This document shows positions 20,159-31,274 of a stretch of DNA of 31,399 bases, one piece after another. How positions within the stretch are numbered: position 1 is the first letter of the stretch; each line of letters starts with the position of its first letter. The stretch comes from Nemertoderma westbladi (Eukaryota > Xenacoelomorpha > Nemertodermatida > Nemertodermatidae): positions 1 to 31,399 of the forward strand of contig JAUCBJ010000294.1 of NCBI GenBank assembly GCA_032718475.1, given 5' to 3'. The position numbers and the translations under genes were made by a program. Below the pieces are notes generated by a model, which ran no database searches, was not told where the DNA came from, and saw only the letters and a list, made by a program, of their open reading frames with translations.

Positions 20159-22298
20159 ACAGCTTGTTCTATTGGAGGTTAATTACATTCCTACGGCAAA
20201 CAATTACTATTACAGTATTACTCGAAAACAACATTTTTTTCCCTATTCGACTCTTATTTTAAATCAACCGCATGTATCTTACTGTACTTTTGTTGTCTGT
20301 TATCTGACTAATTTGTAGCCCTTTATCTGATTCTGGGTTGTCCAGTCCATAGTTGGTTCCTTTATGAGTATCCGTGCAGATTATCATTAACCTACCTCTC
20401 GAAAGTGAATAAAGTAAAATGGTTTCGTTTTGTATAATATATGTGTATAGCTGAGAGGATAGAGCAGAGGCATAATTAGTTTAAGATAACCGTACTTATG
20501 AGAAGCCCGTTAATCCAGGATCTCACATTGCATGTGATGTTCTAACCACTTTCCTATAACTCAACATTTTTTGTAATAAATAGTTACTATATATTTTATA
20601 ACAGTTATATGTTTAGCTGTTATGCAGCTGCCTAATGGCAGGTCAGTGTGAAAGAGCACACAATTTTAATTGTAAAGGCAGAAATTGATATTGGAGAGAT
20701 TCGATTGGCATTGTATAAGTCAACTCAATACAGAACTGTTCCGCACAATACCACAGCGCTCTCATAAGACTAGGACTAGTACAGGACTAGGGCTAGGGCT
20801 AGTACAGGACTACGCGGAGCTGTCTTATCCGTCTCAAGAGATATTCAAGATGATAATCCCAAGTTATGGTGGTCGCAAAAAGTTTATTCTAGGCTCATTT
20901 GTAAGATATTTCCACAGAGAACGATCTACCATTTTGGTTTGGCAATGTTTAGAAAAGTGGCTGAGTAATCATAATGTAAATAAAGATCCTGGTCTGGTAT
21001 CTTGAAGCTCCTTATTTCTACACAAATGTGAGGTGAAATCACATATTTTGCAATTATTGATGTTTTCTCCTCTTGTGAATTTGGCAAATAGAGAAAATCA
21101 TGATTGTTGTAATGTATAGATTTCATTCAGATGACACCTGATCGAAGCAATTTATATTTTAATTTAAAATTCAATTTGTCAAATGTAGAAATAATTATCA
21201 ATCTTTAAATTTGACCGAGAACCCTGATCCAAGCGATGCATATTAGCGACACTACACACTATATTCGACTAATCGCAAGTCAAATCAATTACATTCGATG
21301 ATTCGAACCGCAATCATCAAGCGAGAGTTAGACACACACATCCGAAACAATTATGGAGTGTATATAGAGTTATCGAGCAAATCGCAACATGTAGGCCGGA
21401 ATCAAAAACCGAAAGATTTAAAACAGGCACATAAATAATTGCGCTGTCAGGCGCGCCCACAAAAATAATTGTGCTGTTTTTGGAGAACTTGGTTAACACT
21501 TTACTCCAATTTTGAAGGTTTCTACACCCACTAAATCGATTATTTCAAAGTGTAGGAATGTATTTTTATTTTGCAGTGCGGAAATTGGAAGTGGTTAATG
21601 AATTGCTTAAGCCGAGAAATCAACAGCAATTGAATCCAATATTCATCACATTTAACAATTTTTACCGATATTGATCGGAGCTGTCTATACAAGATTGTCT
21701 CTTAAAAAAAATATTACATTATAAAAATTTTATATTTCAAAAATTTACTTAAGCGTCAGAAAATACGACACCTCAACACGCTTCCACTTAAGGTCAAGTT
21801 TTGTAAAATTGTATTTCGCATTTTGAAGGTTTAGAGAAAACTTTTCTCACCCCATGAGCATTCTCCATTACCTCCATTCAAAGCATTCTCCATTACCTTT
21901 AAATCTCATATTCCTCTACCTAATACAACATGCTGTACCTGCAATGATTTTGAATTATATGCTAATGAATTTTGAATAATATTATTTATTCAACTAAAGA
22001 GTGTAGGGATTGCGTAACAGACCTTCTAATCATACTAATTACAGAATAATAAACATCTCAAGTAAATCCGATTAAAGGCTGTATAGTAGTGTCCTTTTGT
22101 CCTTTTCTCGATTGTATTTTATGTAAAGGAAGTTTTGAAGGTGTCAAACGTGGTAGAGTTCTATGCCTTACAGGTTCAGGTTACAGCCAAGATAAAGGTT
22201 ACCTTTTGGGATAACTTTACTAATACATCTACAACAATAATACTGTGTGTGTCTGTGTAGCCTCCATATAAATTATATTATGTTATTTTATCCCTTAG

Positions 22299-23183
22299 AA
22301 CCATGTCTACTCCAACACCAATCACATACATTGACCTTTATGAAAAGATGCGAACTGAAGCAAACTACACAGGACAATGCATGTATGTGTCTGTCACTGA
22401 AGAATCAAAAGAATGGACCCGATTATTCCTCATCTGTTTCTCATTCTTACTGCCCGCAGCGGTCATAGGGGCATGTGGGAACGCACTTGTACTGCTTGTG
22501 TTCGACAGGAAGCCGCATAAAACGGCATCCGAATTACTCATTCGGATCCTTGCATGCACAGACCTTCTAGGTTGCCTCATATGCATTCCGTTCGGTGGCT
22601 ACACATTCCTGCGTGACTGCGAACCAATACCAGGAACTGTACTTCACACCGCGCTTTGCTATGTGGACCAAATAATGGTGGGAACAATCAGTCGATTCAG
22701 TCATCTGCTTCTGCTGGTCATCACGGTCGAGCGGTACATTGCAGTGTTGCGTGCGCACCAGTACCGTGTTATCTTCACTCAAGCGAGAGTTAAACGTGTC
22801 GCTCTTGCCATCCTCCTCATCAACGTCGCTTTCTCGGCATTCCTCTCAGTCGAGTGCGTGTTCGCAGGCGATGTCAATTCGACATGGGGTGATTTCTCGC
22901 AGAATGCTTTGGATAAATTCGAGTTTGTCATCGTCATGACTATCACTGTCACCATGACTGTGAGCTACACTATTATTTTCTACACGATACGAAAACAGAG
23001 CAAAGCAAAGAGGAACAACTTCGGCGGGATGCAGTCAGTTAAACGCAATGATCGCAGTAAATCATTGACTACTGAGATGACTGTTGCTAGGGATGTATCA
23101 GTTGCCTTGGAGGTGGATGATACCAAAAAAATTGTTGGTAATACTGAAAGCGAAGAAAATGTAGAAAAGTCCAGATGTTTAAG
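22299..23183 (+). CDS. Rhodopsin-family (class A) GPCR, exon with TM1-TM5, partial
   Basis: The exon follows an acceptor (TGTTATTTTATCCCTTAG, AG at 22297-22298) and ends at donor AAG|GTAATT (GT at 23184). Coding starts at ATG 22303 with A at -3 and gives 293 codons plus two bases, so the next exon completes a codon. Residues: N-glycosylation site N21; TM1 about 41-67 with GN (N60, N1.50); TM2 77-100 with LACTD (D87, D2.50); Cys119 opening TM3; ERY at 143-145, exactly 25 residues on as in the family; TM4 165-184; ECL2 Cys185 and N-glycosylation N192; TM5 206-229; then a long basic intracellular loop 3. TM6 and TM7 are absent. The usual TM4 Trp and TM5 Pro are not seen. Ligand unknown; a plasma-membrane peptide-type receptor is plausible. 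Confidence 0.9.
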
Positions 23184-23243
23184 GTAATTAAAAATTCATA
23201 CCAATTGGAGAATCAAACTCTTCAATTGTAGTTCTATTTGGTA
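23184..23243 (+). other. Start of GPCR intron
   Basis: The intron begins GTAATT. No exon encoding TM6-TM7 (F..CW.P, NP..Y) was found downstream to the end of the window, so the intron is probably longer than 8 kb and hosts the foldback element and LINE-B. Confidence 0.6.
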
Positions 23244-24096
23244 GCACGAACTTAGTTCCAATCGCACATTTTCAAATGCGAACTTAGTTCCAATTGAAAC
23301 GAATTTAGTTCCAAAATAAATTTTACAAAGCGAACTTACTTCAAATCGAGGCGAACTTAGTTCCAATCCCAGAATATCAAAACGAACTTAGTTCCAATGG
23401 ATGCGAATTTAGTTCAAATGCATGCGAATTTAGTTCTAATGCATGCGAATTTAGTTCCAATGCATGCGAATTTAGTTCCAATGGAAGCGAATTTAGTTCC
23501 AATTGGTACGAACTTAGTTCCAATGTTTCAATCGTGGGGATACCCACGTAGTAGGAGAAGCCTATTGCGTATTGCCACTATTTGGGGTGGGTCCGGGTCA
23601 ACAATAATTGTAAATATATAATAATCACTATATTTACCAGTTGTTTTGGTTTAGGTGGATGGGCGTTGTTTGGGTTAGGAGGTTGGCGTAGTTTGGGTTA
23701 AGAGCTTGGGCGTTGTTTTTTACAATGAATATCATTTTAAATGATTAAATATAAATGAATTTAAATGAATTGTTTGGGTTAAGAGGTTGGGCGTTCTTTG
23801 GGATAAGTTTGATATTGTTAGGAGGTTAGGCGTTTTGGGTTAGTTATTTACAATTATTATTTAACCATCCACCTAGTAGTGTCCTTAAACAGATTCTTCG
23901 TCAACTACGTGGCTAGCCCCACACCTGAAGCATTGGAACTAAATTCGCATCCATTGGAACAAAATTCGCATGCATTGGAACTAAATTCGTTTTCGTTTTT
24001 CTCTAGTTATTGGAACTAAGTTCGCCTAAATTGGAACTAAATTCGTTTCCATTGGAACTAAATACGCATGAGGCTTAAATTGGAACTAAGTACGGG
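23244..24096. mobile_element. Foldback-like element with tandem-repeat inverted arms
   Basis: The left arm (23244-23525) is a tandem array of about 21-bp units with core GCGAATTTAGTTCCAATG. The right arm (23930-24096) is the same motif in reverse (CATTGGAACTAAATTCGC). Inside the arrays a further inverted pair, with TGTGGGG.TA.CCACGTAGT as its common core, sits at 23521-23560 and 23891-23935. The core (23648-23845) holds about five copies of a 24-bp G-rich unit with core GGGTTAAGAGGTTGGGCG. No transposase frame is present, so it would be non-autonomous. Inverted arms made of short tandem repeats are typical of foldback elements such as Drosophila FB and sea-urchin TU. No clear target duplication was found. 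Confidence 0.75.
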
Positions 24097-26304
24097 GAAC
24101 ATTTCCTTGTTATAGTTTTAGTTGGACATGGAAAACATGTGCTGCTTTGATTGGTTAGTGGACCCCCAAACGGTTATGACTGAGAGTTGTAGTGCATGAA
24201 AATGTCATTCATGTTAAACAAACGATACAGTAGTTCAAAATCCTTACCTCGTCATAAATACTGTGTGTGATGCTGTCTCATTGATGCAATCCCAGCCGAT
24301 GCCCCCTTTGCAAAAAAAAATGGATTCCCTAGCGTGTTAGATTTAGATTTTCTCAGACAAATATAATAGAGATCTCTCCCTAAGATTCCTTCCTATTATC
24401 ATCATTATGGATGCCACAGACATTTCAATGGCCATTTACTTTTTCACTACATAATATATATAATTGCTGGAATTATCAAGTAATTAAGGCCTACTTACCT
24501 GATTGAAGGAATACCTTCTGTCTGACCGCTTATGGAGACTGTTAACAATTGACAATTATGTGTGCATTAACTGGGACCATAAAATGGATACTTTTTCACA
24601 AAGGCAGTGAATTCAAATATAAGTATACTGTGTATATTTTATTTTTATTCATTACCATCCCAGTATATAAACCCTTTGCATTATTAATACTATAAGTTAA
24701 ATAATAGGGCAGGTGTCTGTAGAATATGATTTACGAAAACCGGACGGAAGTTCATAGATCAGATTTAGCCTAGAGTACTAGATGTGCATCCAGCTATATA
24801 AATACGGAACCTTCTAAACTACCAAATTTCGACGATTTTCTCAAAAGCAGTGTACTGTTTCCGTTGAAGTAACCCAATCTCAACATTGCTCTCCAATTTA
24901 TCACGACATAAATATGTATAAGGAGCTCTTTTCAACAACATCACAATGAAATATTGTAAATTATTATTTATAAGGGACAGCAGTGTATTGAAATCTATCT
25001 GGTAATTATTTTTCTACATCATATGCATAATTTATGGTTAGCAACAACAAGGTTGTCAAAACTTGTGATATTTTGTATCCATATATTGTCATCTTTCATA
25101 TATGTTCTATGCATTAATAAAATACAGCACTGCACTAAAAATAAGAAAAAAAATAAAAAAAATAACAGCGCTCTAATTAATAGTAGGCTACATGGGTCAG
25201 CCGGATTATAAGATACTTTTTGGTAACCACCTCGAGAACTGATCTTAACCTCGAACCGAAATATCTTTTGGCCTTTAAATTTGATATGATAACAATTCTG
25301 AATCGCTAATTAACTAGAAAACTGGTATTAAACAATTTTTCTAATCTTCAATCTTGTCTAGATAATTCTAAAAGAGGACAATTACCAAAAGCAAACAGAA
25401 GTTATCGTGAAGGTTAACGCAACGCGGGGCGAAAGCTATCCGTTTACTGATAGGATATTTATATTGATCGGATTGGATGTCATTCATAAACAAAAAAGAT
25501 ATGCGCTCTAAATCGAAAAATTGCCGTTTAATTTGAAGTAAACCTTCGCGAAATATACATTCATGTTTACAGCTTTATAAATAATTTTGTACTCGAAAGT
25601 CCATCAAGCTGGCTATACGAAGACCGTCCATAGACTAACGTAGTGTAGTTGGGTCCCTCTCCATTCATTATTATTAGCCTATAAAACATTTGAACGGCCC
25701 AGTGCATACAATTCAATCAGCTAACAAGCAGTTAATAACCTTATTGATATTCCCATAGGATTCTTTGGGAAGAGCTATTCAGCTGGCGGGGTAATAGATT
25801 ACAACCTAACAGTTGATATTTGTTTGCTTTCTGTCTGGGTTATTGTGAGAGAGTAAACACATGCGCCTAGAACACAGCGTATTGGCACTTTATAAATACT
25901 TATTATTATTATATTAAACACAACAACCTTACTAAAACTTGGCAAGTAATATACTTCTCTGTAGTTTGGGCCTATTCCATTCAATAGTAGTAGCATTACC
26001 TCATGAGCACCAGCTGGTGTTTCTATCACTGACTGGATCTATGGAAGTTTTCGTGTTATGGGCTATTTTTCGAAATAATACAAAGACACTAAAAATAATA
26101 ATATTTTTAGAAACTTTTTTTCCACATCCTGGGGTTCAGTTGCGTCGATTGATATAACTTTCATTGACGGGCGAGCTATAACTTCGGAGGAGTTAGAGAA
26201 ACATTTTAAGAGTCCTAACGGTCTTCTTATTACTGTCTTACCTTATCTGTATGAGTAGGTACTGTTGTACATTGTAGGCAGCGCCGCTGCCGATGGTCTC
26301 TCCA
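24097..26304. other. AT-rich non-coding DNA, probably GPCR intron
   Basis: No exon, RNA gene or element is recognised. A perfect dyad GGCAGCG-C-CGCTGCC lies at 26277-26291, just outside the LINE-B 3' end. Short open frames here lack domains. Confidence 0.5.
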
Positions 26305-26359
26305 GTAGCTGATACTACTACTACTACTAGGATCGGCATGCTGCATTGTAGCTGCATTT

Positions 26360-28012
26360 TTAAGAATGCTGTGCCGGCTTATCGACAAAATTGCACCGCC
26401 ACAACTCCCTATCACCCATGACATTTGCTAGATTATCCGCATCTTCAAGGCCAGTGTCCTTTAAGATGCGTCTCAAGAAAGTCATGGGCTGTCCACCATG
26501 CTTATTCACTCCATGAGGCTGCCAAAGTACAAGGTTATGCACTGGCTGGTCCTCACGGCGAAAGCAATGTCCTGCAAAGCGGAGGCGATTTTGTTCTAGT
26601 GTCAAGCTTGGGGGAACCAATAAGACACCTCAAATGTTATATAGTGTCTCGTTGGAGATGTGTGTATTGTACTTGACACAATGAACCCGGCGTAGCATTC
26701 TTGTGAATGTGCCATCCAGAGATTTGGTGTCCTCAGCAGTTAGAGCCCGGCATGGACTCCCATAGAGGAGTACTGGAACTACTGCTGCTCTAAATAATCG
26801 GACCTTAAGTTTCCGATTAATTCTCGGTGACTTCCAAATCCTGGAAAGCCTATTCAAGGCTGCCCATGCCTTTCCCTTACGTATTCGAAAGTCCTCACCT
26901 GACTTCCGGATCCATGATCCCAGGTAACAGAAGTCATCCACATGCTCAAGCATACCATCTTTTGAGCTTATGCTCATCCGATCAGAGACTTGCTGAGGAC
27001 TTTCAAAGTTAACTATCAAAATTGTGGTCTTTCTGGAGTTAATAAAAAGACCAACACTAGAAGCAGCATGTTCTAATGAGCTGAGGAGCCGTTGGCCTCC
27101 CTCTAGTGATTCTGAGAGTACTCCTAAGTCATCAGCAAAGTCTAGATCAGTTAGGTACTTGGCAGGATTTCCTCGACTTCTGGAGCCAGTAGGTGGAGTT
27201 ATCATCACCCCATCATCATAATGATGATCTAAGGATATGCGTAGAACATAGTCAACAACAATTATGAACAAGAAGGGTGCAAGTGTGTCTCCCTGGAGGA
27301 CGCCCCACAACACTTCAAATGGTTCTGTGTCACCGTCAACAGTAGACACAAATGTTGTCGAACCATCGTATACTGATCTGATTGCTGCAATAATTTCATC
27401 AGGAATCCCATATAATGAAAGTATGCTGAACATACGTGAGCGAGAGACTGAATCAAAGGCCTTGAAGAAGTCAACAAAGATAACAGCCAGATGCCTGTCT
27501 TTCTTTTTTGATAACTCTTCAATTATTCTTCTAAGTGCCAAAATGGGCTCCATGGTCCCACGACCTTTACGGAACCCATTCTGAATTCCACGGAGCAGTC
27601 TCTCAATGGGATCCCTGATGCGATTTAATAGAATTCTATTGTATAGCTTTGCAGCAATCGAGATCAATGAGATTCCTCGAAAAGAACCATAGAGTGTTAG
27701 GTTGCCCTTCTTGGGAACTGGCACCAACTTATTTGTTTTCATTTCTTGTGGGACTCTTGTTGTTCGGTACATGTCTACTATGATGGGATAGATGAGCTTT
27801 AAACACTCAGGTATTTTAAAGACCTCAGGGAGAACACCATCTAGTCCACTGGCACGATTGGTCTTAATGCTCTTTGCAGCAGCCTTCACTTCTGCAAAGG
27901 AGATATCACCAATGGGAATATCTGGGAGTACAGACTCAGACACTTTTACTTCTATAAAGTTATCAGGCAATAAATACGCTGTCATTATTGAGGAGCTTTT
28001 CAAAGTGGACCT
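26360..28012 (-). pseudogene. LINE-B reverse transcriptase and C-terminal region
   Basis: The reverse transcriptase frame is open from upstream of 28012 to a TGA at 26632-26630. It then continues in the same frame to 26360 with LRFAGHC and LVLWQPHG, showing that the TGA is a simple nonsense change. Motifs: VPKKGNL and FRGISLISIAAKLYNR, NGFRKGRGTMEPILALRR, the first catalytic block FVDFFKAFDS, GVLQGDTLAPFLF, and the second catalytic block FADDLGVL. Catalytic aspartates are retained. It is +1 relative to the endonuclease frame, so the two are separated by a frameshift within about 27963-28012. The enzyme would copy LINE RNA onto nicked chromosomal DNA. Confidence 0.85.
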
Positions 28013-29573
28013 TCCAACCATTAAGGCGATCGGCTGGTGATTCAGCCTTAACCTTGGTGGTTGGTTCGCTTTTTCGACCAGCAAGCAAGTTGATCGATCT
28101 CCATGCCTGGGATGATTGCCTGCTGTCGTCAGCATCATTGATGGCATCAACCTGTTGGTTTATTAGCTCCTGTAAATTAACAGAGTACTGCCTGTTCAGG
28201 GACCTAGATGCAGCCTTAACAGCATTCTTGGCCGCTGTAGTCTGTTTGAGTCGGGACTCTTTCTGCGCCTTGTAGAGGTCATTTCGGCACTTCTGAATTT
28301 TGTTGTCAGTCCAGGGGGCCCGTTTCCTGTTTCGAGGGTATCCAGGAACTGTTTCTGCAGCTGCTAACTTAACTGCCTCTGTGAAGGCAGTATAGCCCTC
28401 ACAGTGATCTGCCGCCTCAGAGGCAAGAACCTCATACCTGTTGCTCAGCTGTACTGTGAAGCTGGATCTCACACTTGGCTGTTGCAACAGAGAGGACCAG
28501 TCATGCTGCGGTAAGGCAGATTTCGTTGTTCTGCTAGCACGCAGACTAAGTCTTACCTTGGCCACAATAAGGCGGTGATCACTGGAGAAGGGTCGTAGTG
28601 TAAATGCATTACAGTCTTGTACAGAGCTCCTGTATTTCCTACGAAACAGGATATGGTCTATCTGGGACTTGTGACCACTGGGTCCACTATGAGTCCATAG
28701 CTTTCCAGTTCGCTTCTTGAACTGGGTTCCAGCCGAAAACAATCCATTTCCAGAGATAAAATCCTGAAGATGGACGAAATTTCGGTTAACACTATTGCTA
28801 TAGACCCAGGGCGATGTAGGTGATTGATGCAGACTTGCATTAAAGTCTCCCAGGAATGTTAAGAATGCATGCTGATCCACTCCATCAGTAGCTGCTTGTA
28901 GATTCTGGTAGAAATTTTCCACCTCCTCTACAGGGGCAACACTAGTTGGAGAGTAGCACACAATCAGAACCACCTTAGGAAACTTCTTAGCCAGTCTTCC
29001 AGAACATGAGAAGTGGCAACGGATGATGCGGTTAGAGATTTGGTCTATTTTGTCCAATGCTGCATGTGCAGTTGGATTCATCAATAGACCAATTCCACCA
29101 TTGCCACTATCATCTGCTGAACCGCCCCCCATGTCCTTAATCAGAACCTCACCAGTCTGTCCAGTCTGCATTCGGTGCTCTTGAACACCCACTGCACTAA
29201 GAGAAAGCTTATCTGCCAAGGCAGTCAGCTCACCTTGTCGCATTGGGGACCCGAGTGTTAGGGTGTTTACTGAGGCTAGTCTAGTGACTTGCCTCAGATT
29301 CACCAATGGCTTTGTTGGTCGGGGTGGAACATGAGAGTAGCCTCCAACTCCAGAATCCCTCTCCCCCTCACAATCTGGCCTCCCTGGTGACCCAGGGTTT
29401 GGGCCAGAAAGGTCAAAAGGGAAGGGACACAAAGAATTGTTTGCCGCTCTCTCTCCAGTAGGGGGTGAGACAGGCAGCCGGTCAGGAGATAACTGACGCC
29501 TGTGAGGCCGATTGTGTCCAGTCATTCCACTGGCCTCTAGTGGCTGGACCTCCGCATTACTAATGTAATCCAT
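27963..29573 (-). CDS. LINE-B endonuclease (EEP family) part of ORF2
   Basis: This 536-residue frame starts at ATG 29573. After a proline-rich N-terminus of about 95 residues it matches the exonuclease-endonuclease-phosphatase fold: VNTLTL (Asn), GVQEHR (catalytic Glu), CYSPTS (Tyr), FLGDFNA (Asp/Asn), SQIDHIL and SSDHRL (Asp-His). All catalytic motifs are present. Downstream comes a basic linker (KRAPWTDNKI, WRSINLLAGRK) that joins the reverse transcriptase in related LINEs; here a frameshift ends the frame at 27963, just after HFEKLLNNDS. The enzyme nicks target DNA to prime reverse transcription. It resembles proteins often labelled craniofacial development protein 2-like, which are RTE-type LINE fragments. 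Confidence 0.88.
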   Translation of the reverse strand: MDYISNAEVQPLEASGMTGHNRPHRRQLSPDRLPVSPPTGERAANNSLCPFPFDLSGPNPGSPGRPDCEGERDSGVGGYSHVPPRPTKPLVNLRQVTRLASVNTLTLGSPMRQGELTALADKLSLSAVGVQEHRMQTGQTGEVLIKDMGGGSADDSGNGGIGLLMNPTAHAALDKIDQISNRIIRCHFSCSGRLAKKFPKVVLIVCYSPTSVAPVEEVENFYQNLQAATDGVDQHAFLTFLGDFNASLHQSPTSPWVYSNSVNRNFVHLQDFISGNGLFSAGTQFKKRTGKLWTHSGPSGHKSQIDHILFRRKYRSSVQDCNAFTLRPFSSDHRLIVAKVRLSLRASRTTKSALPQHDWSSLLQQPSVRSSFTVQLSNRYEVLASEAADHCEGYTAFTEAVKLAAAETVPGYPRNRKRAPWTDNKIQKCRNDLYKAQKESRLKQTTAAKNAVKAASRSLNRQYSVNLQELINQQVDAINDADDSRQSSQAWRSINLLAGRKSEPTTKVKAESPADRLNGWKVHFEKLLNNDSVFIA

Positions 29574-30110
29574 AGTGGGGGTTGGGGGTGCTTTTTTGCC
29601 GAGTCAGCTCTCGGGGCAAATACCACACCCTGGTTTGCCATTCCACAGGGTGGGTGTCGCAGTGGAGTCAGATATGAGGCCCATCACCCATATCTACTCT
29701 GGCGCACATGACCCACCATTGGCTGTGCAGCTCATCTGCTGGGTCATGCCCTGTACCCCTGCTGCCAGGTGCAGGAAGCAGTGAAGTGCACTCAGAGTGG
29801 AAATCAGAACACTCTACTCCTGACCAGCCATTGGTAGATCACCATCTGCCTGGCCAGGCCATATACCCCTGCAGCCAAGTATATGGGTCCTTAATCCAGG
29901 ACCAAGGGCGTCCTTATCCCAGAACGAAGGGGGTCCTAGTTACAGGACCAGATTTGCCCTAGTAAGAGGGTCTATGCAGCTACAGGTGGCACCTCCTTTA
30001 TGCTGCATGGAGGTGGCAAGTTTTCTTGATCAATGACCTAGAATACCTGACCCGACCTGATACTAACATCTATACTGTGCAGCGGTGAGGCCTACAGGTT
30101 TTACTCTCGC
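29574..30110 (-). other. LINE-B 5' leader
   Basis: This GC-richer stretch lies directly upstream of the endonuclease ATG and is open on neither strand as a recognised protein. It contains two diverged copies, about 120 bp apart, of a block with CCATTGG, ATCTGC, GCC, TA.CCCCTGC and GCCA (near 29716 and 29829). A 5' leader with internal repeats could hold the internal promoter. The outer boundary is uncertain. Confidence 0.5.
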
Positions 30111-30654
30111 CTTTATCAGTACCAGAATCGCTAATATCGTTTATAAATACTATAAGAATTAATGTCATTCATTCTTATCACGCGGTCAGACGGTAGCCGG
30201 TCTGAAGGTAGCATGGTAGAGACCACAGCGTAGCCTACTGTTGTACTGACTACTGGTAATAAAGTTACGGAAAGCAGGTCACTCCTAAAGAACAAGCCTA
30301 GCAATGTAGGAGTCCTAGTTTTAGAGCCCGAACTGTATCAGTGAATTTATATTTCGCGAATGAATATTTGAAATTAAAAGGCTAATATTTTATTTAGATC
30401 CCATTTTTTGTTTTATGAATGATATCGGACAATGAAAGTGTGTAATGTGGCCCCCTACCAGAGAATTGGTAGCTTTCGCTCCAGCTTTTATGCTTTTCGA
30501 TAATTTTCGGTAGCTTTGGTTTGCTTTTGGTAATTGTGGCCTACTCTCCTTTGTTGTATGAAATGCCATTTAGAGGTCGCTCTGATTCTTAAAATGTTGT
30601 CAATATAGGTGGGGTGAAGACCAATACTAGTGACATATAAAATAAAATAATTAA

Positions 30655-30678
30655 GGGGGGGGGGGGGTACACCCCCCC
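30655..30678. repeat. G-run and C-run hairpin
   Basis: Thirteen G, the four bases TACA, then seven C. G7 and C7 can pair around TACA, and the G-run could alternatively form a quadruplex. GGGGTACACC is shared with the - strand of the C-run at 20025. Confidence 0.85.
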
Positions 30679-31142
30679 TCAGGTAAAATTTTCAAATTGT
30701 TGTTTCTTTATTTCACCTAGAGCAGAATTTAATGAGGATTACAAATCTGAAAACCGCTTAGTGATACCTCTTTAAGTTCTCGAGTTATCACTGTTTTTCC
30801 GTATGACGGTCTGTCCGTCAAATTGTAAGAAAGACCGAAGACCGACAGAGAGACAAATAGACTAGAATCCACCAAAAATTAAAACTGACATCGGAAATGA
30901 AATCAGCGACCCCGAAAACCACCGTCATGAACATTTCAGCTCGTTGGTGTGCCTACGAACAGCAGACGAGACTGACAGCTGACCAGCGAGAACGCAGACA
31001 GCCAATTTTGGCGGGACGGTTTAAACTTTGAAGGGCATTTTCTCGGAATGACATTTTTCATTTTCAAATTACTACTCATCCGTCATTTTTCAACCAATTT
31101 TCTTGTTTTATGGCTCATTCGAACGAGCTTTGGAAGCTCTTT

Positions 31143-31274
31143 AAAAGTTATCTTATGGAATTTTGATAAATATTACCATTTTTGATAACTGCCCAATTTT
31201 ACTTAAAAATATGATAATTATATTAATTAATTAAAATAAAAATGGCTAATTAAAAATTCTATAAGATAACTTTT
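31143..31274. repeat. Imperfect inverted repeat, arms about 25 bp
   Basis: AAAAGTTATCTTATGGAAT at 31143-31161 matches the reverse complement of 31256-31274 with one mismatch, and similarity continues for a few bases inward. The roughly 82-base centre is very AT-rich. It could be a small MITE-like remnant or a cruciform-forming palindrome. Confidence 0.6.

Larger units (their letters stand above)
18767..22298. other. Non-coding DNA upstream of the GPCR exon
   Basis: No coding exon is recognised. It contains a CTCF-like site (19741), a palindrome AAAACCCT-T-AGGGTTTT (19823-19839), a long C-run (20025-20056) and a perfect hairpin (20137-20158). An open stretch at 20685-21005 starts with TTG and has no recognised domain. 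Promoter and 5' exon(s) of the GPCR gene may lie here or farther upstream, but I cannot place them. Confidence 0.5.
26305..30110 (-). mobile_element. LINE-B: near full-length non-LTR retrotransposon
   Basis: This is a - strand LINE with a GC-richer 5' leader (about 29574-30110, 5' edge approximate), an apurinic-type endonuclease, a reverse transcriptase, a C-terminal RLRFAGHC region, and a short (TAG)n tail (about 26309-26326). It has the same layout and tail as LINE-A but a clearly different protein sequence, so it is a separate family. Only two disabling changes are seen: a one-base frameshift between endonuclease and reverse transcriptase, and one in-frame TGA near the C-terminus. It probably lies antisense in the GPCR intron. 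Target duplications were not identified. Confidence 0.85.

Noticed and set aside
20448-20520. Second tRNA-like SINE head (TAGCTGAGAGGATAGAGC)
   Set aside because: It resembles box A, but no convincing box B, tail or target duplication follows.
20685-21005. Possible 106-codon gene
   Set aside because: The frame starts at TTG, the only ATG is far inside, and nothing in the peptide is recognisable.
23397-23621. ATG-led frame with a heptad peptide repeat (MHANLVP)
   Set aside because: It is a translation of the 21-bp tandem repeat in the left arm of the foldback element and stops soon after leaving it.
23648-23845. Interstitial telomeric repeat (GGGTTA)
   Set aside because: GGGTTA occurs, but within a 24-bp unit that is mostly unrelated to telomere repeats; it is the core of the foldback element.
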